Positions 1 to 7,439 of a DNA stretch of 64,000 nucleotides are shown in pieces. The position numbers were made by a program, and so were the translations under genes. Source of the DNA: Streptomyces musisoli. Lineage in GTDB: Bacteria > Actinomycetota > Actinomycetes > Streptomycetales > Streptomycetaceae. The stretch spans positions 62,001-126,000 of the forward strand of contig NZ_JAERRH010000013.1 of NCBI RefSeq assembly GCF_016741855.1, in the 5' to 3' direction. The notes under the pieces were generated by a model that saw nothing but the letters and a program-made list of their open reading frames with translations, searched no databases and was not told where the DNA came from. Positions within the stretch are counted from its first letter, which is position 1, and every line of letters begins with the position of its first letter.

Positions 1-824
1 TCCCCGCCCGCCGCGACCGAGTGGGGAGAGGCGTCCCGGGTGGGCACCGGGTACTCGGTGATCCGGCCCGTGGCCGTGATCCGGCCGATCCGGTTGCCGG
101 TCGCCTCGGTGAACCACAGGGCCCGGTCCGGGCCTGGCGTGATTCCCAGCGGGCCGCTGTCGGGCGTCGGCAGCGGGAACTCGGTGAGCAGGCCGGCGGG
201 CGTGATGCGGCCGATCCGCCCGGCGGTGGTCTCGGTGAACCACAGGGCCCCGTCCGGCCCCTGGACGATCGCGGCCGGTCCGGTGTCCGGGCCGGAGGTC
301 GGGAAGTCGGTGACCGTGCCGTCGGCCGTCATCCGCCCGATGCGCCCGGCACCGTGCTCCGCGAACCACAGCGCGCCGTCCGGCCCGCCGGTGATGCCCG
401 CGGGGGCGGCACCCGCCGCCGTGGTCACCGGATACTCCGTCACCTCCTCCGCCCCCACACGGTCCGCCCCGACAGGGGCCACCCGGACACGGTCCGCCTG
501 GACACGGGCCACCCGGGCACGGTCCGCCTCGACAGGGGCTGCTTGGGCACGGTCCGCCTGGACACGGGCCACCCGGACGCGGCCCGCCTCGACAGGGGCT
601 GCCTGGGCACGGTCCGCCTGGACACGGGCCACCCGGACGTGAGCCGCCTCGGCAGGGGCTGTCCGGACACGGTCCGCCCCCACACGGGACGCCCCGGCGC
701 CGGCCGGCACGGTGACGGTGACGGCGACCGCGGCGATGGCGACGGCGGCGGCGACCAGGGCACCGGCCCGCGCGGCCGCCGGCCGCCGGGTCACCGGTCC
801 GCAGGGGGTGGTGTTCGCGGGCAT
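1..824 (-). CDS. Virginiamycin B lyase-like secreted protein, C-terminus cut by window edge
   Basis: The frame reads leftward from an ATG at 824 and is still open at base 3, so only about 274 N-terminal codons are visible. A signal or anchor segment (residues about 18-44, rich in Ala/Val) is followed by seven 10-residue Ala/Val/Arg repeats (51-120). Three propeller blades follow, each with GPDGALWFTE or a close variant, then GRIGRIT and TEYPVPT-like turns, as in Vgb/SMP-30/NHL beta-propellers. Family members linearise streptogramin B lactones, but many Streptomyces homologues are secreted propellers of unknown substrate. The catalytic His/Glu region lies outside the window, so lyase activity cannot be judged. 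Confidence 0.75.
   Translation of the reverse strand, partial: MPANTTPCGPVTRRPAAARAGALVAAAVAIAAVAVTVTVPAGAGASRVGADRVRTAPAEAAHVRVARVQADRAQAAPVEAGRVRVARVQADRAQAAPVEADRARVARVQADRVRVAPVGADRVGAEEVTEYPVTTAAGAAPAGITGGPDGALWFAEHGAGRIGRMTADGTVTDFPTSGPDTGPAAIVQGPDGALWFTETTAGRIGRITPAGLLTEFPLPTPDSGPLGITPGPDRALWFTEATGNRIGRITATGRITEYPVPTRDASPHSVAAGG
465..674. repeat. 30-bp tandem minisatellite inside the Vgb-like gene
   Basis: About seven imperfect 30-bp units encode, on the minus strand, decapeptides such as DRAQAAPVEA and DRARVARVQA. The array sits between the signal segment and the first propeller blade and stays in frame. The period, a multiple of three, also keeps open frames on the other strand, which makes false ORFs here. 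Confidence 0.85.
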
Positions 825-1058
825 GGGGCACTCCTCGCCTACGACTCGATCGCTGGGGCAGTGCGCGGCCGCGTCGGCGATTGACCCGGACGGGGGGTCG
901 CGAAGCGGACGCGCTGGGGCAGACGGGTGGCGTGGTGACCCGGCTGGGCGGCCCGGATGGTGGGAGACAGGGGCCTCACTGACGGTGGTTCATGTCGAGG
1001 CCGGGTCCATCCAGCTGATGAGGTATCCGCTGCCCGGTCACGGCGGAAGGACATCACT

Positions 1059-1646
1059 ATGCGCTCTGCCCGCACACTCCTGGCGACGGCGGCTGCCGCG
1101 GCCGCCCTCGCCTTTGCGACGCCCGCCGCCGCGTTCGCAGTTCCGGCCGAGCACGACGGCGGCCGTGACGACTCCTCGTACAGCAAGGAGCACGACAGCG
1201 ACTCCGGCCGCGACAAGGGTTCCGACAGCGACCACGACAATGACTACGGCAGCAAGCGCGACGGCGGGGGGGAACACGACGGGCCGCGTGGCGGAATGCA
1301 CACGGGTGGCGGAGCGCTCGCCGCGGTCCGCAGCGACGACTGGGGCGGGGAGGACGACAGCCGGTTCGACCCCGAGAGCTACCGCGACAAGGAACGGGAC
1401 GGCGGCGGCCAGGAGAAGGGCGGCGGCAAGGGCGACAAGGGGGACAAGGGGGAGAAGGGAGACAAGGGTGACAAGAGCGAGTGGGGTGAGGAGGACGAGC
1501 ACGACAAGCCGCGCGGCGGCATGCACACCGGTGGTGGCGCGCTCGCCACGCCCGGGGTCACCGCGGGCGGCCTGGCCGTGCTCGCCGTAGGCGCCGGCGG
1601 CGCGTACATGCTGCGTCGCAAGAAGGCCGGGGTGCCGGCGTCCTGA
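1059..1646 (+). CDS. Secreted, C-terminally anchored low-complexity protein; likely sortase substrate
   Basis: The ATG at 1059 is chosen because an AGGA ribosome site precedes it and it begins a clean signal peptide (MRSARTLLA, cleavage after AFA). The mature part of about 195 residues is Asp/Gly/Lys-rich with a run of GDKGDKGEKGDKGDK. The segment PRGGMHTGGGALA occurs twice, once mid-protein and once just before a C-terminal hydrophobic helix ending in RRKKAG. That layout (motif, membrane span, basic tail) is a cell-wall sorting signal in form, but no LPXTG or LAXTG is present. The next gene is a class F sortase 153 bp downstream, so this is its probable substrate. The function of the exposed part is unknown. 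Confidence 0.75.
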   Translation: MRSARTLLATAAAAAALAFATPAAAFAVPAEHDGGRDDSSYSKEHDSDSGRDKGSDSDHDNDYGSKRDGGGEHDGPRGGMHTGGGALAAVRSDDWGGEDDSRFDPESYRDKERDGGGQEKGGGKGDKGDKGEKGDKGDKSEWGEEDEHDKPRGGMHTGGGALATPGVTAGGLAVLAVGAGGAYMLRRKKAGVPAS

Positions 1647-1799
1647 CGGGCCGCTGTGTCGCAGGGGCTGCGGACGTCGCCGACGCGCCGGCCGTGTCGG
1701 CGGCCCGCGCCCCCTGCGCCCCCCGGGGACGCCGGATCCCGCTCCGTCCCCTCCCTGCCCCGATCCCCGTGCTGCCGTGACCGAATGAGGTGGTGTCCG

Positions 1800-2450
1800 A
1801 TGGCAGCAGATCCCTCTTCGGCCCCCGCGGGCTCCGCCCGTGGCGGGCGGCTGACGCTGTGGGGCGTGGCGGCCGTCTTCCTGGCCGTCAGCTTGTTCGG
1901 CGGTCACCACCAGCCGGACGACGAGCCGCAGACGCACCGGGCCTCGGGCGCCGGCGCCGGTACGTCGGCCGACCCGCGGGAGCCGGCCGGCGGGGCGCTG
2001 CCCCGGTCCGCACCGATCCGCCTGCGCATTCCCGAGATCGCCGTGGACGCCCCGTTCACCACTCTGACCATCGGCGCCTCGGGCCAGCTGGAGCCCCCGC
2101 CCGCCGGCGACACCAATCTCGTGGGCTGGTACGCCGACGGCGTCTCGCCCGGCGAGAAGGGCACCGCGATCATCGCCGGGCACGTCGACACGGTGACCTC
2201 CGCGGCCGTCTTCGCCAACCTCGACCGGCTGGAACCCGGCGACCGTTTCTCGGTGGAGCGGTCCGACGGGAGCACGGCGGAATTCGTCGTGGACGACGCC
2301 GACACCTTCGCCAAGGACGACTTCCCCAGCGAGCGGGTGTACGAGGACGCCTCGCGTCCCGAGGTCCGGCTCATCACCTGTGCCGGGGACTACGACCGCA
2401 CGGTGCGGGACTACACCGACAACCTGGTCGTCTTCGCCCACCTGGTGTGA
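1800..2450 (+). CDS. Class F sortase
   Basis: This 216-residue protein has one N-terminal membrane span (about residues 18-34) followed by a sortase beta-barrel. The catalytic triad is visible as His in IIAGHVDT, Cys in LITCAG and a nearby Arg in the RTVRDY segment. Class F enzymes are the small actinobacterial sortases that couple surface proteins to the cell wall at the outer membrane face. The ATG at 1800 gives a normal short cytoplasmic tail, and a second in-frame ATG at 1785 is possible. The gene directly follows a protein with a duplicated sorting-like motif, and the two probably form an enzyme-substrate pair. Confidence 0.88.
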   Translation: MAADPSSAPAGSARGGRLTLWGVAAVFLAVSLFGGHHQPDDEPQTHRASGAGAGTSADPREPAGGALPRSAPIRLRIPEIAVDAPFTTLTIGASGQLEPPPAGDTNLVGWYADGVSPGEKGTAIIAGHVDTVTSAAVFANLDRLEPGDRFSVERSDGSTAEFVVDDADTFAKDDFPSERVYEDASRPEVRLITCAGDYDRTVRDYTDNLVVFAHLV

Positions 2451-2463
2451 GCCGACGGGCCGG

Positions 2464-3630
2464 TCAGGCGGCGCGGTCCCCGAAGGGGCCGCCCGCCGCG
2501 AACGCCAGCGCCGCGAACCGCTCGCCGATCCGGCGGTGTCCGGCGGTGTCCGGGTGGAGGCCGTCGGGCAGCGGCAGTTCGGCGTAGTCGGCCTCGCCGT
2601 ACAACTCACGGCCGTCGAGGTAGTGCAGGGCCGGGTCCTCGGCCGACCGCTCGCGTACGATCCGGGCCAGCTCCTCCCGGACGACCTCCAGGGTGAGCTT
2701 CCCGCCCGCACGCTCGGCCGGATCCCCGGCCGCCCGGTACCGCACGCGGCCCTCGCCCAGGGCGGTCAGGTCCATCGTGGTGGGGCCGGGTGTGTCCTCG
2801 TGCATCGGGCACAGCACCGGTGAGACGACGAGCAGCGGGGTGCCGGGATGGCCCTCGCGGACGGTGTCGAGGAAGCCGTGCACGGCGGGGCCGAAGGCGC
2901 GCAGCCGCATCAGGTCGTTGTTGACCAGGTTGATGCCGAGCTTGACGCTGATCAGGTCGGCGGGCGTGTCGCGCAGGGCGCGGGCGGTGAACGGGTCGAG
3001 CAGCGCGCTGCCGCCCAGCCCGAGGTTGATCAGCTCCACCCGGCCCAGCGACGCCGCGAGCGCAGGCCAGGTGGTGGTGGGGGTGGCCGCGTCGGAGCCG
3101 TGGCTGAGCGAACTGCCGTGGTGCAGCCAAACCCTGCGGCCCCGGTCCGGGACGGGCTCGACGGGGGCGTCGGTGCGCAGCGCGACGAGTTCGGTCGTCT
3201 CGTTGTGCGGCAGCCAGATCTCCACGTCCTTGACGGTGTCCGGCAGGCCGGTGAAGCGCACGGTGCCGACCGGGCCGAGCCGGTGCTCGGCGGCACCCGT
3301 GGCCAGGTCGATGGTGAGGGTGCTGCCGTCGGAGAGTGAGGCGCTGCCGGCCGGACGTCCGTCGACCAGCAGGTCGTACACGCCGTCCGGGCGGGGCGGC
3401 ACGCCGGGGTAGACCCGCTTGGTCGGCAGGGTGTCCAGCTCGACGGCGGTGGCGCGGGTGCGGAAGACCAGCCGTACGCCGGAGGGCTGGGCCTCCACCA
3501 GGGCCAGTTGCGGGTCGGCGCACTGGGCGCGGGCCCGGGCGGGCAGCCGGTGCGGCAGCAGGCCGTGCGCGGTGCGTTCCAGTTCGAGGGCGCCGCGGAT
3601 CAGGTCGGCGGTGAGGGGTGTGCTGTGCAT
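2464..3630 (-). CDS. SGNH/GDSL-like hydrolase with N-terminal beta-sandwich
   Basis: This 388-residue protein has no signal peptide. The N-terminal half (about 1-170) looks like the carbohydrate-esterase-2-type jelly roll often found before SGNH domains. The C-terminal half has the hydrolase blocks: the nucleophile region HHGSSLSHG, NLGLGGSALL (Gly block), KLGINLVNND (Asn block) and DGLHPDTAGH (Asp/His block). It is likely a cytoplasmic esterase or deacetylase of unknown substrate. It starts 33 bp after the TetR gene on the same strand, so the two probably form one transcript with the regulator controlling it. Confidence 0.82.
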   Translation of the reverse strand: MHSTPLTADLIRGALELERTAHGLLPHRLPARARAQCADPQLALVEAQPSGVRLVFRTRATAVELDTLPTKRVYPGVPPRPDGVYDLLVDGRPAGSASLSDGSTLTIDLATGAAEHRLGPVGTVRFTGLPDTVKDVEIWLPHNETTELVALRTDAPVEPVPDRGRRVWLHHGSSLSHGSDAATPTTTWPALAASLGRVELINLGLGGSALLDPFTARALRDTPADLISVKLGINLVNNDLMRLRAFGPAVHGFLDTVREGHPGTPLLVVSPVLCPMHEDTPGPTTMDLTALGEGRVRYRAAGDPAERAGGKLTLEVVREELARIVRERSAEDPALHYLDGRELYGEADYAELPLPDGLHPDTAGHRRIGERFAALAFAAGGPFGDRAA

Positions 3631-3663
3631 CGTGTCCGTCCGTGCTTCCGGGGAAGGTGCGTC

Positions 3664-4236
3664 TCATGGATGGGCGGGCCAGTTGCGCAGCAGGGAGTCG
3701 AGGGCGTCCAGGATCCGGGTCCACGACTCCTGTGAGTCGGGCGCGCTGTGGCTGAAGCCGCCGGCCGTCTCCAGGCTGACGTAGCCGTGGAAGACACTGC
3801 CGAGCAGGCGGACCGCGTGGGTCTGGTCCGGTTCGGACAGGTCGTAGCCGCGCAGGATCGCCCGGGTCAGCTGGGCGATCCGGACTCCCGCGCTGCCGGC
3901 GGCCGTCTCGGGGTCCAGAGGGTGCCGGGCCGCCGCGTAGCGGCCGGGGTGTGCGCGGGCGTAGTCCCGGTAGACGTTCGCGAAGGCGCCCAGGGCGTCC
4001 TTGCCGGACCGGCCGGCCAGTGCCTCGGCAGCCCGGTCGGCCAGCTCCTCCAGGGCGAGCAGCGCGATCCGCGTCTTCAGGTCCTGGGAGTTCCTCAGGT
4101 GCGAGTACAGGCTCGCCACCTTGACGTCGAACCGCCGGGCCAGCGCGGAGGCCGTGACCTGGTCGAAGCCGACCTCGTCGGCCAGCTCCGCACCGGCCCG
4201 GACCAGGCGCTCGGTGGTCAGTCCCGCTCGCACCAT
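3664..4236 (-). CDS. TetR-family regulator with WHG-type C-terminal domain
   Basis: The 190-residue protein has an N-terminal helix-turn-helix (about 8-55; DQVTASALARRFDVKVASLYSHL) and a C-terminal ligand domain. That domain carries the RYAAARHPLDPE and GSVFHGYVSLE segments typical of TetR proteins with a WHG domain. It is followed after 33 bp by the SGNH hydrolase gene. A perfect 7-1-7 inverted repeat 39 bp upstream of the start is the obvious candidate operator, which suggests autoregulation. The inducer is not predictable. Confidence 0.87.
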   Translation of the reverse strand: MVRAGLTTERLVRAGAELADEVGFDQVTASALARRFDVKVASLYSHLRNSQDLKTRIALLALEELADRAAEALAGRSGKDALGAFANVYRDYARAHPGRYAAARHPLDPETAAGSAGVRIAQLTRAILRGYDLSEPDQTHAVRLLGSVFHGYVSLETAGGFSHSAPDSQESWTRILDALDSLLRNWPAHP

Positions 4237-4274
4237 GGTTCTCCTCCCGTCTGCCGTAGTCGATTATGGAACTT

Positions 4275-4289
4275 CCTAAAGACTTTAGG
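4275..4289. promoter_or_regulatory. Perfect inverted repeat, candidate TetR operator
   Basis: CCTAAAG-A-CTTTAGG is a perfect 7-bp inverted repeat in an AT-rich island 39 bp upstream of the TetR start. AT-rich perfect palindromes are rare in this GC-rich window and the position fits autorepression. Confidence 0.65.
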
Positions 4290-4397
4290 CAAATCGATGA
4301 GGTAATTAGGGGTCGCTGTTCCCGGACGTCATAGGCGGAGTGGTGGGGGAGGGGCGGCCGGTGACCGTTCCGGTGGTGCCGTGTCGCTGTGCCGAAC

Positions 4398-4415
4398 ACC
4401 CACTTATTTGTGGGT
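4398..4415. promoter_or_regulatory. Short inverted repeat between tetR and hxlR genes
   Basis: ACCCAC-TTATTT-GTGGGT has 6-bp arms and an AT-rich loop. It lies about 90 bp downstream of the hxlR stop and about 160 bp upstream of the tetR start. It could be a weak terminator for hxlR or a protein-binding site. The short stem makes either reading tentative. Confidence 0.35.
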
Positions 4416-4502
4416 ACTTGGCAGCTCAGCCGCGGCGGGAGAGGCTGTTTGTCGAGGTCAGGGGCTGCCGGGGAACGGACGGGAGGTGACGGCGGCCCCG
4501 CG

Positions 4503-4853
4503 TCAGGATGCCGCTTCGCGTTCGCGGAGCAGGTCCAGGCGGCGGTGGCCCCACTCGGCCACGGGGTCCAGTGCCGTCGCCAGGTCACGGCCGAACTCGG
4601 TCAGCGAGTAGACGGTCTTCGGCGGCAGCACGTCGTGCGCCTCCCGGTGCACCACGCCGTCCTCCGCCATCTCGCGCAGCGCCTGGGTCAGCACCTTCTC
4701 GCTCAACCCGGGCAGCCGGCGGCGCAGTTCGGCGGGCCGCTGTGGGCCGGACTCCAGCAGCCACAGCAGCGACGTCTTCCACTTGCCCTCGATCACGGCG
4801 ATCGCGGCGGTCACTCCGCAGACGTTCGGGTCCTGGGCACGGCTACGCGTCAT
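4503..4853 (-). CDS. HxlR-family winged-helix regulator
   Basis: The ATG at 4853 gives a 116-residue protein of typical HxlR length. The winged helix is clear: VIEGKWKTSLLWLL, RPAELRRRLPGLSEKVLTQ and DGVVHRE..PPKTVYSLTE. A single Cys at residue 12 (PNVCGVT) sits just before the first helix. In YodB/CatR/HypR-type members this Cys senses quinones, diamide or other electrophiles. The gene diverges from an imine-reductase-like oxidoreductase with 78 bp between starts, a standard regulator/target pair. An upstream in-frame ATG near 4898 would add 15 residues but leave little promoter space. Confidence 0.88.
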   Translation of the reverse strand: MTRSRAQDPNVCGVTAAIAVIEGKWKTSLLWLLESGPQRPAELRRRLPGLSEKVLTQALREMAEDGVVHREAHDVLPPKTVYSLTEFGRDLATALDPVAEWGHRRLDLLREREAAS

Positions 4854-4931
4854 CGTCGACCTCTTCGGTTTCCCCGCGGCCGGCCGGCCGCGCTTCATCG
4901 GCACACATTGATCACATACGGGAGTTGCAAC

Positions 4932-5819
4932 ATGTCCACAGCGCTGAATCTTCCTGCCGTCACCGTGCTCGGACTCGGTCCCATGGGCCGCTCGCTGGCG
5001 CACGCGTTCCGCGTGGCCGGCGTGCGGACCACGGTGTGGAACCGCACGCCCGGCAAGGACCGGGAGCTGATCGCACAGGGGGCGGCCGGCGCCGCGACGG
5101 CCGAGGAGGCGGTGTCCGCGTCGGAGCTGACCGTCGTCTGCGTGGTCAACTACGACGCCGCGGACGCGATCCTGCGCGATGACGACGTCACCCGCGCGCT
5201 GAAGGGCCGTACCGTCGTGAACCTGACCGCCGACACCCCGGTCCGTGCGCGGGACACCGCACAGTGGGCGGCGGCCCACGGCATCGGTTACCTGGACGGG
5301 GCGATCATGACGCCGGCCCCCAGCATCGGCACCCCGGAGGCCGTCTTCCTGCACAGCGGTCCGAGCGACCTCTACGAACGGCACCTCCCGGTGCTGGAAC
5401 TGCTCGGCGGGACGCACACCCACCTGGGCGAGGAGACCGGGCGCGCCGCCACCTTCGACGTCGCGCTGCTCGACATCTTCTGGACCGCGATGGCGGGCTA
5501 CGCACACGCCGTGGCGATCGCCCGGGCGGAGGGCGTCACCGCCCGGGAACTGGCCCCCTTCGCCCAGGGCATCGGCGCGATCCTGCCGCCGTTGTTCGCG
5601 GAGTTCGCCGAGGACGCCGACAGCGGCACCTACTCCGGGGAGATCAACCCCATCACCTCGGCCGTCTCCACCATGGCCCATGTCGTGGAGGTGTCCGAGT
5701 CCCACGGCATCGACGCGGGCGTGATGCGGGCCGTGGAGGGCATGGCCCGCCGCGTCATCGGCCTCGGACACGGCACGGACGGGTTCATCCGGGTGGCGGA
5801 GATGCTCGGCCGCCACTGA
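4932..5819 (+). CDS. NAD(P)-dependent imine reductase / beta-hydroxyacid dehydrogenase-like oxidoreductase
   Basis: This 295-residue protein starts at an ATG behind GGAG. The Rossmann motif GLGPMG (residues 14-19) and VWNRTPGK resemble NADP-binding members of the 6-phosphogluconate dehydrogenase superfamily. The second half has GGTHTHLGEETGRAA and the helix FDVALLDIFW, where hydroxyacid dehydrogenases have a catalytic Lys and imine reductases an acidic or aromatic residue. No such Lys is visible, so an imine-reductase-like enzyme is preferred. It is divergent from an HxlR regulator with a possible sensing Cys, so expression is probably induced by reactive or toxic small molecules. The substrate is unknown. 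Confidence 0.8.
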   Translation: MSTALNLPAVTVLGLGPMGRSLAHAFRVAGVRTTVWNRTPGKDRELIAQGAAGAATAEEAVSASELTVVCVVNYDAADAILRDDDVTRALKGRTVVNLTADTPVRARDTAQWAAAHGIGYLDGAIMTPAPSIGTPEAVFLHSGPSDLYERHLPVLELLGGTHTHLGEETGRAATFDVALLDIFWTAMAGYAHAVAIARAEGVTARELAPFAQGIGAILPPLFAEFAEDADSGTYSGEINPITSAVSTMAHVVEVSESHGIDAGVMRAVEGMARRVIGLGHGTDGFIRVAEMLGRH

Positions 5820-5953
5820 GCCGGGGCCCGGGGCGGCTCGTTGTCCTCTGTGTGAGCCGGGGCCTGGGGCGGCTCGTTGTCCTCTGTGTGAGCCGGGGTC
5901 CGGGGCGGCTCGTTGTCCTCCGTGTGAGCCGGGGTCCGGGGCGGCCCGTCCTC
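5818..5953. repeat. 36-bp tandem repeat starting in the stop codon
   Basis: Units begin at 5818, 5854, 5890 and 5926 (last one truncated), each starting GAGCCGGGG and ending GTTGTCCTCTGTGT or a near copy. The first unit overlaps the TGA of the oxidoreductase gene. The rest of the 435-bp gap to the LysR gene holds no gene, only this array and a second one at 6139-6232. Confidence 0.9.
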
Positions 5954-6138
5954 TCCGCGCGCCCGGGCACAGTCACCCGTCCCGGCGGACAGGCACCCGT
6001 TCCCACGGCAGACAGGACCGGCCGCACCCTGGCGGACCTGCGACTTGTGCCGGACAGAACGCCGTGGAACGCTTCGGTCCGCCGGTCGTGGCCACGGCCG
6101 GCGCGGGCGGCGACGGCCGAGCCCGGACGGGGCGCTGA

Positions 6139-6232
6139 CCAGGGTGTCGGACGGGGTGCGGGCCAGGGTGTCGGGCGTGGTGCGGACCAGGGTGTTTCGG
6201 ACGGGGTGCGGGCCAGGGTGCCGGGCGGCCGC
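6139..6232. repeat. 24-26-bp tandem repeat upstream of lysR
   Basis: About three and a half copies of CCAGGGTGTCGGACGGGGTG-type units lie immediately before the LysR start. They keep a frame open upstream of the true ATG, which produces an artificial N-terminal extension. Confidence 0.85.
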
Positions 6233-6254
6233 GGGAACGAACGGGAGTGGACCG

Positions 6255-7208
6255 ATGGAGCTGGAGCTGCGGCATCTGCGGGTGCTGTGCGCGATCGCCG
6301 ACGCGGGCAGTGTGGGCCGTGCCGCCGCCCAGCTCGGCTACTCGCAGCCCGCCGTGAGCACCCAGCTGCGGCGCATCGAGCGGCATCTCGGCGAGCCGCT
6401 CTTCGAGCGCGGGCCGAGCGGGGTCCGGCCGACCCGGTACGGCGCCGAGGTCGTCGAGCAGGCCCGCGACGTCCTCGCGCGGGCCGCCGCGATCGGCCAC
6501 CGCCAGCCCGCCGCCCGCCCCCGCCGTACCCTGCGGGTGGCCGCGACCAACTCGCCCATGCTGTCCGGCACCGTCTCCCGTGTCCGCGCACGGCTGCCGG
6601 AACTGACGATCGCGGTCACCAGTGTCTACTCCTCCTCGCGGATCGTGGAACTGCTGGAGGAGGGCATGGTGGACGTCGCCATCGCCGCCGACTACCCGGG
6701 CATGGAGCTGCGGCACTCGGCCGCCGTACGGCACCGGGGAATCGTCACCGAGCCCACGTTCGTCGCCCTTCCCTCCCGGCACCGGCTGCGGCAGAGCCCC
6801 CAGGTGCAGCTCGCCGACCTGGCCGAGGACGCCTGGTTCGTGACCCCGGACGACGGAGCCGGCTGGCCCGGGGTGTTCTACGACGCCTGCGCGGCGGCCG
6901 GGTTCACGCCGGTCACCGTGCACGAGTGGCTCGGCGACCAGACCCAGCTCCAGAGCATGATCGCCGACGGTCTCGGGGTGTCCCTCGTGCAGCCGACGCT
7001 GCGGCCGATCCCGCACGTCGTGGTCAAGCCGCTGGCGGGCTCCCCGCTGTGGTGCCGCTATGTGCTGGCCTGGCGGCCGGACACCGTCACCGACGACGTC
7101 GTGGAGACGGTGGTCCGGTCCGCCACGGACGCGTACCGCGATCTCGTCGCCCAGGCCCCGCACCTGCGCACCTGGGCGTCGCGCACCTGGAGCGTCGCGG
7201 GGGCGTAG
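6255..7208 (+). CDS. LysR-family transcriptional regulator
   Basis: The ATG at 6255 follows a GGGAG ribosome site and begins MELELRHLRVLCAIAD, the standard LysR start. The upstream open frame is only repeat sequence. The winged helix (about 1-60; AAAQLGYSQPAVSTQLRRIE) is followed by a substrate-binding-like effector domain with DVAIAADYPG and LQSMIADGLGVSLV. At 317 residues it is full length. Its target is unclear: the upstream oxidoreductase already has a divergent HxlR regulator, and the downstream PhoX-like gene is 231 bp away. Confidence 0.9.
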   Translation: MELELRHLRVLCAIADAGSVGRAAAQLGYSQPAVSTQLRRIERHLGEPLFERGPSGVRPTRYGAEVVEQARDVLARAAAIGHRQPAARPRRTLRVAATNSPMLSGTVSRVRARLPELTIAVTSVYSSSRIVELLEEGMVDVAIAADYPGMELRHSAAVRHRGIVTEPTFVALPSRHRLRQSPQVQLADLAEDAWFVTPDDGAGWPGVFYDACAAAGFTPVTVHEWLGDQTQLQSMIADGLGVSLVQPTLRPIPHVVVKPLAGSPLWCRYVLAWRPDTVTDDVVETVVRSATDAYRDLVAQAPHLRTWASRTWSVAGA

Positions 7209-7231
7209 GGGGACCGCAACGGGCCCCGAGC

Positions 7232-7247
7232 GCACGGGATCCCGTGC
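7232..7247. terminator. Palindrome after lysR
   Basis: GCACGGGATCCCGTGC is a perfect 16-bp palindrome 23 bp after the LysR stop. As RNA it could form only a tight hairpin, so terminator function is possible but unproven. Confidence 0.4.
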
Positions 7248-7439
7248 CGGGCGCGGGACGGCGCGACGGCCCGGAACGCCGGTGCGCGGGCCCGGAGGTG
7301 CGGAACGGGCGGGCGGGGACGCGGGTGGGCACGTCACCGCAGGGTGACACGTGCTCCGCGCGTGGTTCCCGAGGCCCGTACCAGGTGATAGACACGGCGG
7401 GTCACAGTTCCTGTCCGCCAGCAGGAAGGTTGTTGCCGC

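Noticed and set aside
5818..5953. 36-bp repeats as CRISPR-like
   Set aside because: The repeats are directly tandem with no spacers and begin inside a stop codon.
7209..7439. PHO box upstream of the PhoX-like gene
   Set aside because: Only isolated GTTCC-like matches were found, not the paired 11-bp direct repeats of PhoP sites.
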